Source of the DNA: Paraphysomonas bandaiensis
Lineage: Eukaryota; Chrysophyceae
NCBI GenBank assembly: GCA_965644295.1
Contig: CBFFRP010000552.1
Location: forward strand, 1 to 27,223
DNA: 27,223 nucleotides
Direction of reading: 5' to 3'
Position numbers and translations under genes: made by a program
Notes under the pieces: generated by a model
Told to the model about the DNA's origin: nothing
The model's database searches: none
The model's input: the letters and a program-made list of their open reading frames with translations, nothing else
Part shown: piece after piece, positions 1 to 9,800 of the stretch
Layout of the letters: every line of letters begins with the position of its first letter
Numbering within the stretch: position 1 is the first letter of the stretch

Positions 1-42
1 TTATATAAATCAAGGTTTTTATATAAAAATTGGGACGTTTTT

Positions 43-140
43 GCTTAAAGCTTCGCCATTATATCACTACAACTACATTCCAGAGCTTAAAGCATATTCG
101 CCATTATATCACTACAACTACATTCCAGAGCTTAAAGCTT
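43..140. repeat. Minisatellite, about 45-bp unit, 2 copies
   Basis: A unit starting GCTTAAAGC and containing ATATCACTACAACTACATTC occurs at 43-84 (42 bp, lacking three bases) and 85-129 (45 bp). A truncated third start follows from 130. The opposite inverted-repeat arm carries three copies, so copy number has changed since the two arms diverged. Confidence 0.85.
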
Positions 141-157
141 TGCCATTATACATTATT

Positions 158-332
158 ATAAAAAAGTCATATAGATAACAAAGTAGATTTAATAAGTAGT
201 TTTAATGGTAGAATCCCGGGGTTTTATAACCTTTACAAATTTAAATTATTTTTCATTTTAATTTTTCCCTCCCCCTATATCTACTATTAAATCTACTTAT
301 TAAATCTACTTTACTATCTATATTACTTTTTA
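158..332. repeat. MITE-like element with about 52-bp imperfect terminal inverted repeats
   Basis: Bases 158-212 are the imperfect reverse complement of 280-332. Both ends share the core AAGTAGATTTAATAAGTAG and an outer AAAAAGT-ATAT motif. The loop holds CCCGGGGTT and a T-rich stretch. At about 175 bp with no ORF, this is the size and shape of a non-autonomous miniature element or stable hairpin. The other inverted-repeat arm carries a copy at about 26818-26994. No target-site duplication could be assigned. Confidence 0.6.
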
Positions 333-587
333 TTATAAACATTATAAATAATATATAAAGTTATTAATTTTATTTAAGAATATAAATAATATATAAAGTA
401 ATTAAAAGTTATTAATAATATATAAAGTTATTAAAAGTTATTAATAATATATAAAGTTAAATTAGCAAAGAGAAGGAATTACAACCGAAGGTTGTAATTT
501 GAAACACTCGAAGAGAAGAGGCCCCTTGAGGGGCGTTTGGGGGGTAGAAAAAAAGGCTTGTCCTTGTCCCCGCCTCCCCGTTTTTTC

Positions 588-872
588 ATTTTCAAACTCA
601 GTTATCTTCCGAGGTGATACGTACAGTATTTCTTAGTAAGGGCATATATCGAAAGAGTATCATTAATATTAAAATCTTACATCGCAGGATATATTTGCTG
701 CAGGACAGAGTTAAGTAACTCTTAGTGCTGTATCCCTAAAATATATGCATCACACTTTGTGCACCCTACTATGTTATATAACAATAATCACAGTTTAGAA
801 TGTATCAATAGTTGAAGCCTTGAACATCGAACACACCGGGTCAGTGTTGATATTCTTCACATCAACAAAGAC
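588..872. other. Intergenic, no gene seen
   Basis: About 285 bp between the inverted repeat and the 3' end of the TPR gene. No convincing ORF, RNA or repeat is visible on either strand. It probably contains the 3' untranslated region of the minus-strand gene. Confidence 0.5.
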
Positions 873-2501
873 CTACGCTATCAGGGAACTGAAATCTGGC
901 TCCAATGGCTACAACATAAATGACAAACGGTAAATGTGGTGATGACATAAGACAGCCAACTCACAATGTCGATATTCAAACCAGATAACAATTTTTCTTG
1001 TGACGAATCATATTCGGTGCCTGTGACTGGTTGTCCAGACAAAGTGGCACTCTTCTGAGGTGGCATATCACTAGACTCTTTCTGGCTAGACTTCTCTCCC
1101 AACATAGCAGCTGCCATTTGTTGATACGCGCTCTCGTATGATTTCTTTTTATTCTGTATAAATACGTGACATGCCATGAAGCGTATACACAGTGATAAGG
1201 TCAAGATACAGTGTAAAAGAACATATTTCCTTGCTATGGTAAATTCACGAAACACAACATGAATTGATCTTCAATAGCGGCAAAACTCGCTCAATAAAAT
1301 ATATGTAATATATATTATATGTAGTGACAAATGCTTGCACAGATAGTGTGTAACGGACAGGATATATAGTAGTGTAGCACATGATCTCCCTAACCTGTAC
1401 AGCAACAAGCTCGTGACGTACAGCAGCATCATTTGGAACAAGGGAAAGCACAGTCTTTAGGTCATCCATAGCCGCACTACAAATAGTCTAGTTTTACATT
1501 CATATACTCGACTAATGTAGAGACAGCATACTTACTCATATTCATCTAGTGCGCTGTGCGCCCTAGCTCTACGGAAATATGCCTTGGCCTTGGACTCCAC
1601 TGTAACTTTACTACGTGCAGACTCACTTTCTCTCACTGCCTGGTAAGGTTCCGAATATATAATTAGTGGTTCGTCCGGCAACAAAGTACATGTCACATGG
1701 ACGGCTAAAATATCTCAGACAAACCTGAGAAGCAGTATCGAGGGCTTCTCTGCGATGGCCCATGTGTTCATAACACTTCGATATGTTGCAGAGGCTGGCA
1801 TGGCGGACACTATCGAGCTTTTCTTGTTCTTCGTCATCTTCCGGAAAGCAGTATTCATAATACGACAAAGCCTAACATGACACCATAATCGAAAATACAA
1901 CACCCAAGTGAAATACGCACCAATTGGTATTGCTCAGCAGCTTTTGGAATGAGGCCTTCATGATATAAGTAGTTTCCTATAACATTCACCTCAGGAACTC
2001 AAATGTAATCAAGTCACATTATAATACTCACCAAGAATTCTATGTCGCTCACAAAATCTCATTTTCTCTGCTTCAGGAAGCTCAAACATTTTCCTTTCCT
2101 ATAGTCATATTAATAACAGTGTAATTCGTTAATAATGATATTATAACCTCTCCATGATCATGACAATGACCAGTAAAATTTGCTTCATCAACCATAGTTT
2201 GTAATTTTAATTTGGCATCATCTGTTTGTTGTTGTAATTCTTCAATATCTTCCCATTTATTCCAATATTGATAAGATTTTGTCCAATCACCATCATTGGA
2301 AGATACATTTTCAGTATTTAATTGTTTCATTGTATTCTCTGCTTGAATTAATTGTTGTGATAGATCAATATATCTTTTTTTAGTTCTATCAATTTTAGAT
2401 TCAGTTTGAACACTTGGTATGCCTTGTAATATACCAGTGAATGGTGTGGAATGACAAGTATGATGAGTGGTTTCATGTGAGTGATGATTACAGTGATTCA
2501 T
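873..2501 (-). CDS. TPR co-chaperone-like protein, eight exons
   Basis: Spliced gene. Exons on the minus strand: 2501-2148, 2098-2032, 1976-1921, 1871-1725, 1639-1536, 1476-1395, 1153-965, 908-873; all introns are GT-AG and every junction keeps frame, giving 344 residues. The N-terminus is His/Cys-rich (first 20 residues), followed by a predicted coiled-coil stretch (about 35-65) and a motif YWNKWEDIEEL near 79. Three TPR-like helix pairs lie at about 130-265 (RILGNYLYHEG, SLCNISKCYEHMGHRREAL, AYFRRARAHSALDEYDAAM). A capping helix (AVRHELVAVQ then KKKSYESAYQQM) and a low-complexity acidic tail follow. The TPR-plus-capping-helix layout resembles FKBP/AIP-type Hsp90/Hsp70 co-chaperones, but no isomerase domain is present. 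A more upstream ATG at 2582 would add 27 AT-rich, Tyr/His-rich residues; 2501 is preferred. Client and location are unknown. Confidence 0.8.
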
Positions 2502-2584
2502 TGGAGTGTAATTGATTATATAGTGTGTGTGTTTGATAGTATTGTAGTGGTATGTTAATAGATAGATTGGAGTGTGGTACATCT

Positions 2585-2600
2585 AGACATGATCATGTCT
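2585..2600. other. 16-bp perfect palindrome upstream of the TPR gene
   Basis: AGACATGATCATGTCT is fully self-complementary. It lies about 85 bp upstream of the preferred start of the minus-strand TPR gene, next to a TG run (2602-2613) and a TATATA-bearing stretch. It could be a transcription-factor site or chance; nothing further can be said from sequence. Confidence 0.35.
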
Positions 2601-2613
2601 GTGTGTGTGTGTG

Positions 2614-2973
2614 TTTTCATATATAGGAAATATAAACTGATTAAATATTCAGCATTTAATGGGCTATTTCGTGTTAAAATCACTGTATTTCGATTGCTAA
2701 AATGAAAAAGTTATGGAATTAAACATAAAAGACACTTTTTCGCGATTTTTTTCATGATTTTTACCCAGCAAACGAGTGTAATTTTTCTAAATTAGTAAAA
2801 GTATGAAAAATAAATTACACAGCCTTAAACTCTAAAAAACCCTTATTTTAAGTATAAAAGTGCACTTTTTAAGCATAAAAATCCATCATATTACTGGAAC
2901 TGTTGAGTAGAACACTCATAGTTTACCAACTGGAAATTCAATGTACATCAACTAACTGTAATTGTGTTATATA
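2614..2973. other. AT-rich intergenic stretch, no gene seen
   Basis: Very AT-rich sequence with many stops in all frames. It includes AAAAAGT- and TTTTTCGCG-type words but no ORF or repeat I can support. It separates the TPR gene promoter from the transposon-derived region. Confidence 0.5.
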
Positions 2974-3191
2974 ATGGAACGAGCTAGACTGAGTCTTGTT
3001 GTTCAAGGGCAGGCTGAAAGAAACGTTGTCACAAAGACGAAAAAACAGTATCTTCGATATGTAAAGTACTCACCAAGATACTAAACAAAGACGAGGATAT
3101 AAGAAAAGAAGCACTGGTGACTAATGAGGATGGTGAAGCTACCAAGCACACTGGAGAAGCTAAAGACATTTACGTAATACAGCCAGGCTAA
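2974..3191 (+). pseudogene. Frameshifted small ORF, possibly from a mobile element
   Basis: An ATG at 2974 opens a basic, helical-looking peptide starting MERARLSLVVQGQAERNVV and reaching KKQYLRYVK. It then runs out of frame. A one-base shift near 3065 continues into a second open stretch (VLTKILNKDEDIRKEALV) that stops at 3189-3191. The T-K-x-x-Y-x-R-Y-x-K pattern is reminiscent of the N-terminal helical region of tyrosine recombinases such as Cryptons, but that is only a resemblance and no catalytic residues are present. A Copia fragment begins within 12 bp. Best read as a decayed fragment of unknown origin. Confidence 0.35.
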
Positions 3192-3201
3192 TAATATAAT
3201 A

Positions 3202-3293
3202 TGTTTCAACTAAAGACATGGCGGCCGACATATTCACGAAAGCGCTATCTTCGAAGCTATTAGGATCTGTGGTGGTTTGGTGACCCTAGTAGA
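3202..3293 (+). pseudogene. Copia retrotransposon RNase H 3'-terminal fragment
   Basis: Read from 3202 this encodes STKDMAADIFTKALSSKLL and then diverges to a stop (TGA at 3291-3293). The same peptide, with one residue changed, occurs at the end of the larger Copia ORF (near 5150-5205). The DNA is clearly similar there too, for example around ATGGCGGCCGACATATT. M-A-A-D-I-F-T-K is the conserved C-terminal signature of Copia RNase H. This is therefore a second, independently truncated Copia copy. Confidence 0.8.
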
Positions 3294-3488
3294 CATATAG
3301 GGCCACTGAAAAAGGTAAGGTCTGTAGATCATTGCCCTAGGAAGACCTACGGCGCTAATTGCAGTAGAATGAACCGAGTGGTTACCTTATTTATAACTTA
3401 TAACTTGTAACAGGGCTAGGAAACAATATATTGCAATACTATTGTTAGAGACAAGGCCTGATAATGGTTCATTAATGGTTGTCCAGTT

Positions 3489-3539
3489 CCCGGCAATTAT
3501 AATGGCATTAATGAAAAATGTCCCGGCAATTATAATGGC
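3489..3539. repeat. Short direct repeat, period 33 bp, in ATTAATGGCC-rich sequence
   Basis: CCCGGCAATTATAATGGC occurs at 3489-3506 and again at 3522-3539. The surrounding 3460-3570 region repeats TAATGG and CATTAATGG words in both orientations. No coding potential is visible. It may be remnant LTR or subterminal repeat sequence of a transposon. Confidence 0.6.
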
Positions 3540-3711
3540 CGTTAATGGCCCATTAATGGCCATTAATACCTACTAACCTAAAGTAGATAGCACCACTCAT
3601 ATAATAGTGTTGTGCTCCCTAAATAACTAATTTTTAGTTAAATATCAGACTACAAATTTTAACTACTTCTCGCTCTCTACTGGCACATCAGGATCTTCTT
3701 ACATGGAGAGC

Positions 3712-4016
3712 TTACAGGGCTTCATGGAGGGTATAGACATCCCACAACATGTAATTGGCTCTTAGGAATAGCAACGATTCTAGACGATATGGATTCATGT
3801 TTCTACGCTCAGGTGTCATAATCAACTTTGCACGACTATAAAGAGCCTCTCAACAACATTAGATTGTGCTTCAATATGAAGCATGCAGCGGTAGTTGGAC
3901 TCATAGGTACCAAGTCGAGCTCTCTTGGTGACATCAGCGCTGTCCAGAACACGCTGTGCGAAATCAGTTCCTTCACTCTCGTCCTCGTTATTTCTGTCGG
4001 GTACACCAACCTCCAT
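3712..4016 (-). pseudogene. hAT-family transposase C-terminal dimerisation fragment, frameshifted
   Basis: On the minus strand, from 4016, a stretch leads to QSNVVERLF, matching the S-N-x-x-E-R-L-F-S motif that starts the hAT C-terminal dimerisation domain. A two-base insertion near 3836-3841 shifts the frame. The next frame then continues with SRAKLIMTPERRNMNP, RLESLLFLRAN and WDV and ends at a stop at 3712-3714. R-x-x-L-x-P-x-x-L-E-x-L-L-F-L-x-x-N is the expected continuation of that domain. The N-terminal zinc finger and catalytic core are absent, so this is a dead fragment. The opposite strand joins Copia sequence near 4030-4130. Confidence 0.75.
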
Positions 4017-4115
4017 GGATGAAGAAATTTATTAAGTGAATATAAAAGACAATGTCATCACGCATTGCATCATTAACACATCGTCCACACAGCATATAAT
4101 AATCTACTAAAAGCA

Positions 4116-5294
4116 GTGATAGACCAACGTTACGATATACATTCACGTCCATTGAACCATCGAGCGAACGAATGTCCCCAAAATTCAACTGGAAAGACCA
4201 AGAAACCCCAGAAATCTGGGAAGGTTTTCACATTCGAGAATATCCGCAGAGGAGGAACCGAGTCTGACTCGGAGTCCGAAGCGAATATGCTTTATGACTG
4301 CGGTGTTGATATATATGATAAAAGTGACACATGTTGTATGATTGGTACTGCTGAACACTATACATACATAGATACATGCTGCTCATCGTCTATGTTTTTG
4401 ATAAATGATCAGCAAGTATTCGATGAATCAACTCCATCAGATAGAGTTATCAGAGGCTCCAAGAAAGGGAACAGTAGAAAAAATAAGGAAGCTCCGTTGC
4501 CATCAAATGCACAAGAACTACTAGCTGCAGAACGGGAACTTACATCAGAACAGGAGGACTGGGTCTCAAAATTTCCGTATCGTAGTATTATTGGAGCAAT
4601 CCTGTATCTCGCACTCCACACAAGACCAGATCTCGCCTATGTAATCGGACTACTATCGAGATACAGCAGTAATCCTACATACGCATCGTGTCGTTTAGCT
4701 ATTCATTTATTGAAATATTTGAGAGGCACCACCGGCAAAGGAATCAAATTCAGTGGGAGTAAGTTTGGTTTACATGTATTTAGTGATGCGGACTGGGCAG
4801 GTGATATACTAACGAGACGTTCAACTACCGGTTATATTGTATTCTTATGTGCTGGAGCAATCGCATGGCAGTCCAAACTGCAGACTACAGTGGCAACTTC
4901 CAGTATGGAGTCCGAGTATATGGCTGAATATGCGGCCATGCAAGAACTGGTGTGGCTACGGGGGGTGTTACGAGAGCTAGGACTCGCATTGACGAAGCCA
5001 ACCCCATTCTTCATGGACAGCAAGAGTGCAAAAGATTTGTCAGAAAATCCAGTCTACCACAAAAGATCAAAACATATTCAGATAAAGTACCACTGGGTTC
5101 GGGAACACGTAAATGGAAGGTTTCCTACAGCCAGATTGATTCATGTATCGACTAAGGATATGGCGGCCGACATATTTACAAAAGCGTTATCTACAAAGCT
5201 CTTTAAACTCCATGAAGAAACTATCACAAGGGAAAAGAGGAGCATTTCAAATGAAGTTGAGAAGAATCAGAAGAAGCGGTTCAAGAAAGGTTAA
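4116..5294 (+). pseudogene. Copia (Ty1) retrotransposon polyprotein, internally deleted: Gag zinc knuckle/protease start fused to RT end and RNase H
   Basis: An uninterrupted 392-codon frame. Residues 10-25 contain HRANECP, the second half of a CCHC zinc knuckle. YIDTCCSSSMF (about 84-94) occupies the position of the aspartic protease D-[ST]-[GC] motif. After about residue 105 the sequence jumps to the end of reverse transcriptase (KFPYRSIIGAILYLALHTRPDL, first part near 152) and RNase H, with SDADWAG (Asp224, Asp226), ESEYMA (Glu265), FMDSKSA and KHIQIKYHW, ending at MAADIFTKAL. Integrase and the catalytic RT core are missing, so the element cannot be autonomous. The ORF reads straight through the fusion, which suggests an in-frame deletion or a young non-autonomous derivative. 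An intact Copia polyprotein is usually well over 1,000 residues. Confidence 0.85.
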
Positions 5295-5452
5295 GGGTGT
5301 GTTTTTTTAGTGGGTAAGAATCCCACATAACTGTGTTACAGCGAAGTGTGATGTTCACAGTATCTTTATGAAGATTTTCACATCCGTTTTATCCTAAGAT
5401 GACTAGATGATATATATAGCTGCAGTATAATGACGATTACTCGTTTCTACAT

Positions 5453-6049
5453 TGAGGAGGAGTGTTGGAATGCGTATGGTTCTCTAAGATAGTACTGTAG
5501 AATACGTTAAATACAATGTGAAAAACAGTAATACGTAGTCAATAGTCAAAGGTGCTATATAGCTATAACTGTGAAACTGAAGTATTATATCATGACGATT
5601 CAAGAAACGGAAGTTGAGCAGTGGTTGACATGAACGAAATAAGTTATCATGTTGTTGACATGTCTTACATGACAACACACACAATTGTGTATACAATTAT
5701 AATAAAGTAATCTATCTAGTTTGACTAACTTAAACTTCTCTTACAACGATCTTAATCATCTAAAAATGGTCAATTGTCAATAACGAGTGGCAATTGCGTA
5801 GACCAACGAAATCGTGTGCTTGAGGGTAAATCCTAGTAATCTAGCGGTCTGTAGTCTTTTCTCTTCATAATAATCTAAACCTACCACATTCGTTTGCATG
5901 AAACCGGCTACTCATCCTATATATCGTTAGTTAACATATTATAGTGATGTCATTAAACATGTCTAAAGGTGCTATAAAAGCCCACGGTTTTACTGCACCG
6001 ATTTGACCAGATAGCTTCGGTTAGCACTATGTTGACGATTCGCATAGCA
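5453..6049 (+). mobile_element. Probable Copia polypurine tract and 3' LTR
   Basis: TGAGGAGGAG (5453-5462) is a polypurine tract directly before TGTTGGAATG at 5463. TGTTGGAA is a common start of Copia LTRs, and the spacing after the RNase H ORF (about 170 bp) fits. A possible end is the CA at 6048-6049 (CGCATAGCA), but no second LTR copy is present upstream of the ORF, so the boundary is a guess. The 5' end of the element is replaced by hAT-derived sequence. No other gene is seen inside. Confidence 0.55.
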
Positions 6050-6092
6050 TAGAAGTATGTATGATTATTAATTAATAATAGTATATATACTA

Positions 6093-6299
6093 TTAAAAAA
6101 TGACTACCAAATCGCGGAAGTCAGTCTCGTCAATCATACCATTGGCATACAATGTGTTAAGCAGCGATTTTAGTTCTTTTTTTAACTCTTTTCTATCGTT
6201 TGCTGTGTACGCTGCCTTGAAAAATTCGAAACGATTGGCCGCGGTTTCGTTTAGCTTATCGCCAAAACTATTCCAATTTTTTTGAAATTCTGTGAAAAT
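6093..6299 (-). pseudogene. Unrecognised ORF remnant or exon, 68 codons, no start codon
   Basis: The minus strand is open from 6299 to a TAA at 6095-6093 and reads as a plausible helical protein: EFQKNWNSFGDKLNETAANR, then FEFFKAAYTANDRKELKKEL and a C-terminus LLNTLYANGMIDETDFRDLV. There is no ATG near the beginning. A sequence TTTTCACAG at 6298-6290 looks like an intron acceptor, so this may be the last exon of a spliced or fragmentary gene. Composition (Lys/Glu/Asn/Phe, few stops) argues for past coding use. I do not recognise the family. It sits directly beyond the probable LTR and might belong to an older inserted element. Confidence 0.4.
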
Positions 6300-6813
6300 T
6301 CATGGATTGTTTTAATATTATATCGATACTATTTTACACACCACATAATACATAATAAGCATAATACTATTACTATCATGAAACTAGATAGCGAAACGTA
6401 ACATCAGAAACAACTTCAAAACTTGAGGTTACGCACAAAACACAAATGATTAATCACAAAAAAATTGAAAATGAATATGATGGTAACTTCATAAAGGGAG
6501 TGGAGTAGCCAGAGCTCTCTCCATCTGAATTAGAACAAGACCAAAACAAAATTGAGCAAATCTTTTCCAACACAGTTATGTTAAAACTTAGCACATACAA
6601 TTAAACTAAAACTGAAATATATATATTACAAAAAAGGTATACCTCAACATCAATAACTCATTTTCTGTATCTTGTACACGCAAGTCCTGTCGCACGATTA
6701 GTCATCCACAGAATGTATCAGAGTTCAAATTCAGATGAATAATCGTTTTCATAATTGCCACCAAATCTGATGAAAAAAAAATAAAAAATCGCATTATTTT
6801 TGAGATTATATCC
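6300..6813. other. AT-rich intergenic stretch with a faint ORF remnant
   Basis: Mostly AT-rich. On the plus strand 6446-6604 reads as 52 sense codons interrupted by one TAG (6506-6508), with a hydrophilic Glu/Gln-rich second half (PELSPSELEQDQNKIEQIF). This could be a decayed gene piece or chance. The 3' untranslated region of the minus-strand giant gene probably occupies the right part. Nothing else is seen. Confidence 0.35.
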
Positions 6814-9800
6814 TTACACTTCTTTGAATAAGTCAGGCTCACTATCAGAAGAGAAATCCATATCTAACAGATGCGCAACATTACTCATAACAATGGAACC
6901 ATCGGATGCGGTATTACGTTGAAATGTGAGACTGGTTTTCTCAGCAGGTCGAAAATTACTGGAATCGCCATATGAAATAGTCGAAACAACAGCAGCTTCG
7001 GTATCTGTGTCAGCAGCAACAATGGGATCAAGTTTAGTTGTTGGTAGTAGTGGGACAATGGTGGTATCGGGCCCCACTTCTACAACGGAGGGGAAATCGT
7101 TCCTGTGTCGCTGCTGATGGCTAGTTGGGTCACTGCTGGAGAGGTGACGGGGACTGTGTCCCTCTTCCGTGGCTGTAGGAGTACTATCATTATTCAGACG
7201 ATGCGTTCCCTCCTCTCCAGTAACACAAGAAGCAACAGGTGACACTAATGCTGGGCATTGACCGACTTTATTTGAAATTCGCTCTTCCGCCTGATTTTTC
7301 CACGAGTAGAGATAGCGGTATCCGACATACACTACAAGTAGCAGAAGAACAATGAAATATATGGGATGGTACCACATATATTGCCACATCATGATCAGAG
7401 ATACTGCAAAGAGTGGCTGGAGAAGATGAATGATCATACGCTGCCAAGTGCTGCTCACTGCACCGAGTTGTTGAACCAAGATAGATAACAGAGCTATCAC
7501 AGAGAAACGTCTCGTATAAGTTCGACCGGAAGGAACCACAGCACCACTTCTATAGTAAAATTCACTCCTGTCTTTCCATTTCTTAGCCACTGCACCCGGA
7601 TAAAGACTGTGATAGGACCGCACAATTGCGCTCTCCAATTGATGCGGGAAGAATTTGGCAACATTCACGGATACAAACATATACTGAGGCGTATCAAGTA
7701 CCAGATCGTTCGATTCTTCTGACCTATTGCTGATACTTTCAATTGCATTGTAGAGTGCAGCTTGAGCAGCCATAACTTCATACCGGACTAAACTTGGAAT
7801 GATAAAATGAATTATGGCGACTTCAGACGACTCATACAGCAAAATCTCAAATAGAAATTGCAGTATGCATGCAAAAAGAAACATCATCTGCCACTCGAGT
7901 CCTCGTTGAAGACCTCGTAACATGGAGTAAAAAATAAAGCAGAGATTCAGCAGCACAACCAAAGCCCACATTATGCCTTTTACAAACTTTGAAACAACGT
8001 AGGTGTGGCGAAATCTGAAAAACACAACACAGCAAATATGAGATATCAGCAATGGTTTATTGGTGTATCACAGTCAACTCACTCTTCCTCTGATTTCGTC
8101 TCAAATATTTTGGCTGCCGGTGAAGCTACAAACACCAAGTAGGTAAGTACATTTATTGCGTAGAAAATTGCAATATCGCATATATGCAACATAGGAACGC
8201 TTTTTACCTGTACCGAGGACATCCAGCACAAACATGTGGAGCAGCTCCAGACCAATATGTATGTCTTCGACTTGATTCAATTTATTCCGCTTGACAGCCA
8301 CTTCCTTCTTTACTAAAGCAAGGTGTTCCTTCAGCGTTTTCTCAATAATACTCGCATACTTTGGCTTGAATTGACCATTGCTTCCTAAGCTGCAAGTAAC
8401 ACACTTAACGCAAAAACTTAAAAACATATCATAATACACATACCACCAGGCCATCATGAATGCATCCTTTTGTCTAGTGGTTCTTAGGCATCTCATTTGT
8501 TCCGCAATATCGTTGCACAGGTCCGTATATAAATCGTCTGTTGAGATGGACAGAATAGTAGACGAAATTGCTGCCACAGTATCCACTCCCTCAGACTGCT
8601 GGCTTACGGGACAGAGGCCATAATAGGGCTGAAAACTACTTGAATGTGAGTGAGGTGTACCCGTATTTCTGCTTAAGCGCTGACTACGACTGGAACGACG
8701 TTCAATGATTTGTAAGGATGGATTTACTTCTGCGACGATACTGCTAAGCGAAGATGACGCCAACTGCTGGGCGGCAATACAAGAATATGGCAGGTGGCGT
8801 GTTGATTCAATCGTTATGAGAGACGACGTTTTTCTCTTCCTCTCCACACTACTTCTAAATTGATCAGATAAATTTGTAGTAATGGCTGACACTCGTCTGC
8901 CAAATTGAGCCACACGCCGTTGAATCCGACCGTTTATTTGCTCAGCAGCATTTTTCCTAGAGCAGCATGCAGTGGGAGCAGCTAGAATGTCGAATATAAA
9001 GTCGACAATTGCATTTCCGAACATGCTGAAGATGGAGCATATAACAGAGGCAATCATGATAGCCTAATAAACACATACAGACGAGATGTAAAGACCAATG
9101 CTACGATGGAAAAGGGGGTTTATGTACCTTCAGAGTAACCTCAGGGCTAACATATACACACGAGTATCCCCCAATCGTGTCGTCATCTTCAACCCACTGA
9201 CACACTCTCTGGGATGAATCCAGCATTGACTTCTCAGTTGCGCACTGTGAGGCAGTGATATGAGCCTCACATTTTCCATTGTCTTCTGGATACTATAAGA
9301 ACGTCATTAGCATTACGAAAAGCAATATATACTACAAATATAGTTGGGTGATAATAATAAATGCAACTACCTCAAAGTCATACAACAACGCCAGGAAAAA
9401 CATCAGCATAGATAGTGTCGTTAACAGGTGCAGCAACACTCGAATTCTGTGGTCCACTGTATTCGTATAGTCTTTCGAGAGAACTACAGCAATGTAACGA
9501 TGATGGCTCTTAAGCTCTCTCCACAATCGACTCCACGGCAATTCTGTGTTGTACACTGCCGGGAAAACTTCCTTGACATACGAATGAAGTCGCATTTTCA
9601 TTGAATCCGTGGTTATTGCATTATGGGAAGCACTATTGAGGTCAGCACTCGGGATCGTCGCACATTTTAATTTCTTACTTTTGGGACCATACGCTGACGT
9701 TGCAAACATATAACACATTGCAAGGAACCCCATGCTCCAAATTGTACCGAACAACGATACCACCAACAGTACTGCTTTCAAGTCCTCAGGGGAATCGAAC

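Larger units (their letters stand above)
1..587. repeat. Left arm of a long inverted repeat
   Basis: This stretch is nearly the reverse complement of 26531-27197. From the outside inwards both arms carry an AT-rich tip, a 45-bp minisatellite, a MITE-like element, an AT-rich array built on ATATATAAAGTTATTAA-type words, and a GC-richer inner end. The inner end holds two small perfect hairpins: ATTACAACC-GAA-GGTTGTAAT at 478-498 and GCCCC-TTGA-GGGGC at about 521-534. Similarity stops near 587, shortly after a C/G-rich run. The repeat reaches base 1, so its outer end lies beyond the window. It could be a transposon terminus, a dispersed repeat present in both orientations, or subtelomeric sequence; no coding content is seen. 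Confidence 0.9.

Noticed and set aside
881-964. Direct reading of the last TPR-gene exon into a hydrophobic tail ending at 881
   Set aside because: A GTGAGT donor at 964 and a TTGTAG acceptor at 909 fit an in-frame 56-nt intron giving a hydrophilic end (PLEPDFSSLIA); the unspliced tail looks like intron sequence.
6100-6285. 61-codon plus-strand frame starting MTTKSRKS
   Set aside because: The opposite strand in the same interval looks much more protein-like, and this frame has no recognisable domain.
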